From: Syntrophaceae bacterium UBA7520
Lineage (GTDB): Bacteria; Desulfobacterota; Syntrophia; Syntrophales; Smithellaceae
Length of the DNA stretch: 21,578 nt
Assembly: GCA_002478265.1 (NCBI GenBank)
Contig: DLNC01000033.1
Location: forward strand, 570-22,147
Direction: 5' to 3'
The notes beneath the pieces were generated by a model. That model had not been told where the DNA came from. It worked only from the letters and a program-made list of their open reading frames with translations, and did not search any database. Made by a program: the position numbers and the translations under genes. Position 1 is the first letter of the stretch. Each line of letters opens with the position of its first letter. This document shows positions 19,588 to 21,578 of the stretch, piece after piece.

Positions 19588-21527
19588 CTTGCGGCCACCT
19601 CCGCTTTTATAATCGCGCTTTGCGGACAAATCGCGGCGCAAAAGCCGCATCCGGCACAGATCACTTCATCCACCACGGCTTTCCTTTTTATCTTATCCCA
19701 CGTAAGCGCCGGACAGCGGAAAATCCTCGTGCACAAGCGGTTGCACCCACAGGCATCGCCCAGACACAACTCCTCGCTGACTTTGACATCAAATTGCCTT
19801 TTGCCTTTTTTCTCGGGGCTGAGCGCACAGATCTGTTTCAGAATCAGAACCTTGAGAGTTCCCTTTTCCGCCATAAACGCGTTGAGTTTCTTTGTTGTAG
19901 CCTCCAGGTCGAAAGGATCGCTTACTTCAACTTTTGCTCCGATAGCTTCGCAGATTTTGCCGATATCCACAGCGGGCACCTCTTCGCCTGTGGCGCTTAG
20001 CGTCAAGCCCGGATGCGGCTGAAAACCGGTCATCGCCGTGCCCGCGTTGTCGAGCACCACAAAAGTGATATCCGCCTGATGATGCCGCGCATTAATCAAT
20101 GCGGGAATCACCGCGTGATAGAAAGTGGAATCTCCGCAGACAGAAAGCACGGGCTTATCAAAACCAAACATTCCCAGCTTGGCGAAACCACTGGCCAACC
20201 CCGTGCCTGAACCCATCGAATGCAACGTGCGCACGGTATAAAAACCAATCGCGGGGTTGAGCGACGCCATCGCGTAGCAGCCGATATCGCCGCAGACAAA
20301 CCCCTCGCGGCCGTCGAGCTTGAGCGCCGCATTGATGTTCCAGAAAGAAGCGCGATGCGGACAGCCGGGGCAGAAAGTCTGCTCGCGTGGCGGAATCATC
20401 GCCGCCACTTTCTGAAGTTCCTGCGCGTAAGAGACAGGCAATGTTTTATATTTCACCTTCATGATTCCGGCCAGCGCCTGCGCCACTATGTCAGGGTTGA
20501 GTTCGCCCACAGAGGGAAACGTGCCATCGATTTTTCCGTAAAAATTTTTTACGCCGATTTCTTTGGGATAGCTTGCCGCCAGCACCTTGATGTTTTCTTC
20601 CATAAACGGCAGCACTTCTTCCACCAGCATGACTTTATTGGTCAGGCGCAGATATTTTTTCAGAAGTTTTGTAGGCAACGGCCAGGTGCAGCCGAGCTTC
20701 AGTATGCCCACGCGATTTTGCAGATTCAACATACTCACCGCCTCCTTGCTGTAGAGAAAACAGGCGCTGCTGGTAATCATTAATAGCTGCGGGTTTGAGG
20801 GCCCGATGTATTTATTGAAAGGACTTTTTTCAAAAAGCTCTTTGGCTGTTTTCAGTTTTTCCTGCTGGAGCTTATGCTTTACGCCCACCGGTGTGCTGAT
20901 TACCGGCCCGGTAAGCGGATCCGCGGGCGGTCCGTCATAAACAAAACGCGCCTGGGGAATCTTGGTGGGGAGTTTTCCGCAGATGACGTTGCCGCTCGCG
21001 TGCGACATACGCGTAACCGAGCGCAGCATCACAATGTTATGAATTTTTTCGGAGAGCTCAAACGCCCATTTGGTCAAGTCCTTGGCTTCCTGAAAATCGG
21101 CCGGTTCCAGAAGTGGCATCTCCAGCATCCGGGCGAAATAGCGCGATTCGCCCTCGTTGACACTCGATAGAGCGCCCGGGTCCTCACAGCTCACCAGCAC
21201 AATACCGCCGCGTGTGCCCGACGCCGTCAGATGCAGCAGAAAATCGGAGGCCACGTTGACGCCGTTTTGTTTCATCGCGCACAGGGAACGCAACCCGGCA
21301 AAGGAAGCGGCGGCGGCCACTTCCACCGCCACTTTTTCATTGGCGGACCACTCCACATAAAGATTTCTCTCTTTAGCCACGGAGGCGAGGTTTTCGATCA
21401 CTTCCGACGAAGGCGTTCCCGGATAAGCGGCGGCGACATTCACCCCCGCCTCCAGCGCGCCGCGCGCGATGGCTTCGTTGCCCATAAATAAAACTTCTTT
21501 ATTGGCCGCTGACAATAATTTGCTCAT
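19584..21527 (-). CDS. iorA: Indolepyruvate:ferredoxin oxidoreductase, alpha subunit
   Basis: A 647-residue thiamine-diphosphate enzyme that decarboxylates aromatic 2-oxoacids to acyl-CoA, reducing ferredoxin. The N-terminal pyrimidine-binding domain has AAYPGTPSSEVIE (33-45), SANEKVAVEVAAAAS (61-75) and MKQNGVNVASD (85-95). The diphosphate-binding domain has FCPGCPHR (385-392), CGDIGCYAM (412-420), CGDSTFYH (464-471) and VVLDNAGTAMTGFQPHPG (490-507). The C-terminal ferredoxin domain has a regular second cluster (C624, C627, C630, C634). The first cluster has an irregular five-cysteine pattern (C588, C593, C595, C599, C605). Slightly longer than typical, about 600-620. The ribosome-binding site is weak; M15 is an alternative start. 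It is probably the first gene of the long minus-strand operon. Confidence 0.95.
   Translation of the reverse strand: MSKLLSAANKEVLFMGNEAIARGALEAGVNVAAAYPGTPSSEVIENLASVAKERNLYVEWSANEKVAVEVAAAASFAGLRSLCAMKQNGVNVASDFLLHLTASGTRGGIVLVSCEDPGALSSVNEGESRYFARMLEMPLLEPADFQEAKDLTKWAFELSEKIHNIVMLRSVTRMSHASGNVICGKLPTKIPQARFVYDGPPADPLTGPVISTPVGVKHKLQQEKLKTAKELFEKSPFNKYIGPSNPQLLMITSSACFLYSKEAVSMLNLQNRVGILKLGCTWPLPTKLLKKYLRLTNKVMLVEEVLPFMEENIKVLAASYPKEIGVKNFYGKIDGTFPSVGELNPDIVAQALAGIMKVKYKTLPVSYAQELQKVAAMIPPREQTFCPGCPHRASFWNINAALKLDGREGFVCGDIGCYAMASLNPAIGFYTVRTLHSMGSGTGLASGFAKLGMFGFDKPVLSVCGDSTFYHAVIPALINARHHQADITFVVLDNAGTAMTGFQPHPGLTLSATGEEVPAVDIGKICEAIGAKVEVSDPFDLEATTKKLNAFMAEKGTLKVLILKQICALSPEKKGKRQFDVKVSEELCLGDACGCNRLCTRIFRCPALTWDKIKRKAVVDEVICAGCGFCAAICPQSAIIKAEVAAS
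19597..19602 (-). promoter_or_regulatory. Ribosome-binding site that sets the iorB TTG start
   Basis: GGAGGT on the minus strand, located within the last codons of iorA, nine bases before the TTG start of iorB. The alternative ATG further upstream has no comparable site. Confidence 0.7.
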
Positions 21528-21578
21528 AATAAATACACTTTCCAGAATACATACCTATGTCATCTATGAAAAAATATT
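21528..21578 (-). other. Upstream leader of iorA, truncated by the window edge
   Basis: These 51 bases are AT-rich and lie before iorA. The best ribosome-binding candidate is GGAAAG about 15 bases from the ATG, which is distant. No clear promoter is visible, and the true promoter may lie beyond the window. Confidence 0.3.

Noticed and set aside
18976..19650. ATG at 19650 as the iorB start
   Set aside because: The extra 21 residues are an out-of-frame reading of the iorA ferredoxin domain; the TTG with GGAGGT fits better.

Overview
The window most likely comes from a strictly anaerobic Gram-negative bacterium, plausibly a Desulfobacterota lineage of the Syntrophales type. This placement is an inference from gene content. 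Outer-membrane (MipA/OmpV-type) and periplasmic (ZraP/Spy-type) proteins indicate a Gram-negative envelope. A ferredoxin-dependent 2-oxoacid oxidoreductase (IorAB) next to a flavodiiron protein, rubredoxin and rubrerythrin indicates anaerobic metabolism with defence against oxygen. A sigma-54-dependent two-component system completes the picture. The region is dense housekeeping and accessory chromosome. I see no rRNA, tRNA, CRISPR array, insertion sequence or phage module.

Layout. (1) Positions 81-2596: nnr (NAD(P)HX repair, minus strand) is divergent from a TM1586-type nitroreductase, with a perfect 10-base palindrome between them. (2) 2599-7000, all minus strand: class I fructose-1,6-bisphosphatase, a metallo-beta-lactamase-fold hydrolase, an unusually long class II fructose-bisphosphate aldolase and a zinc alcohol dehydrogenase. 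They read as one probable gluconeogenic operon. (3) 7001-7353: a 353-base divergent regulatory region. (4) 7354-8421, plus strand: an isopropylmalate/isocitrate dehydrogenase-family enzyme with a mixed motif set. (5) 8418-12220: a ZraSR-like histidine kinase and sigma-54 response regulator (minus strand, ATGA overlap), divergent from a ZraP/Spy-like periplasmic protein. The latter has an exact sigma-54 promoter with an upstream inverted repeat and ends in a strong intrinsic terminator. (6) 12325-12999, plus strand: a HemG-like flavodoxin carrying an N-terminal export or anchor segment, with a promoter placed so that the mRNA may be leaderless. (7) 13006-21527, all minus strand: iorA, iorB (TTG start), fprA, rubredoxin (52 aa), rubrerythrin, a MipA/OmpV-type protein, a YvlD/holin-IV-type membrane protein and mutS, closely spaced or overlapping.

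How the genes work together. The aldolase and fructose bisphosphatase catalyse consecutive steps of gluconeogenesis. IorAB makes reduced ferredoxin from 2-oxoacids, and its Fe-S clusters are oxygen-labile. FprA with rubredoxin reduces O2 (or NO), and rubrerythrin reduces peroxide, so this operon combines a sensitive enzyme with its protection. The ZraSR-like pair probably senses an envelope or metal signal and activates the divergent periplasmic protein gene through sigma-54.

I found no clearly unprecedented multi-gene system. The most promising items are the exact sigma-54 promoter and putative enhancer of the ZraP-like gene, the exported HemG-like flavodoxin with a possible leaderless transcript, the atypical cysteine spacing in IorA, and the IDH-like coenzyme motif in a LeuB-like enzyme.
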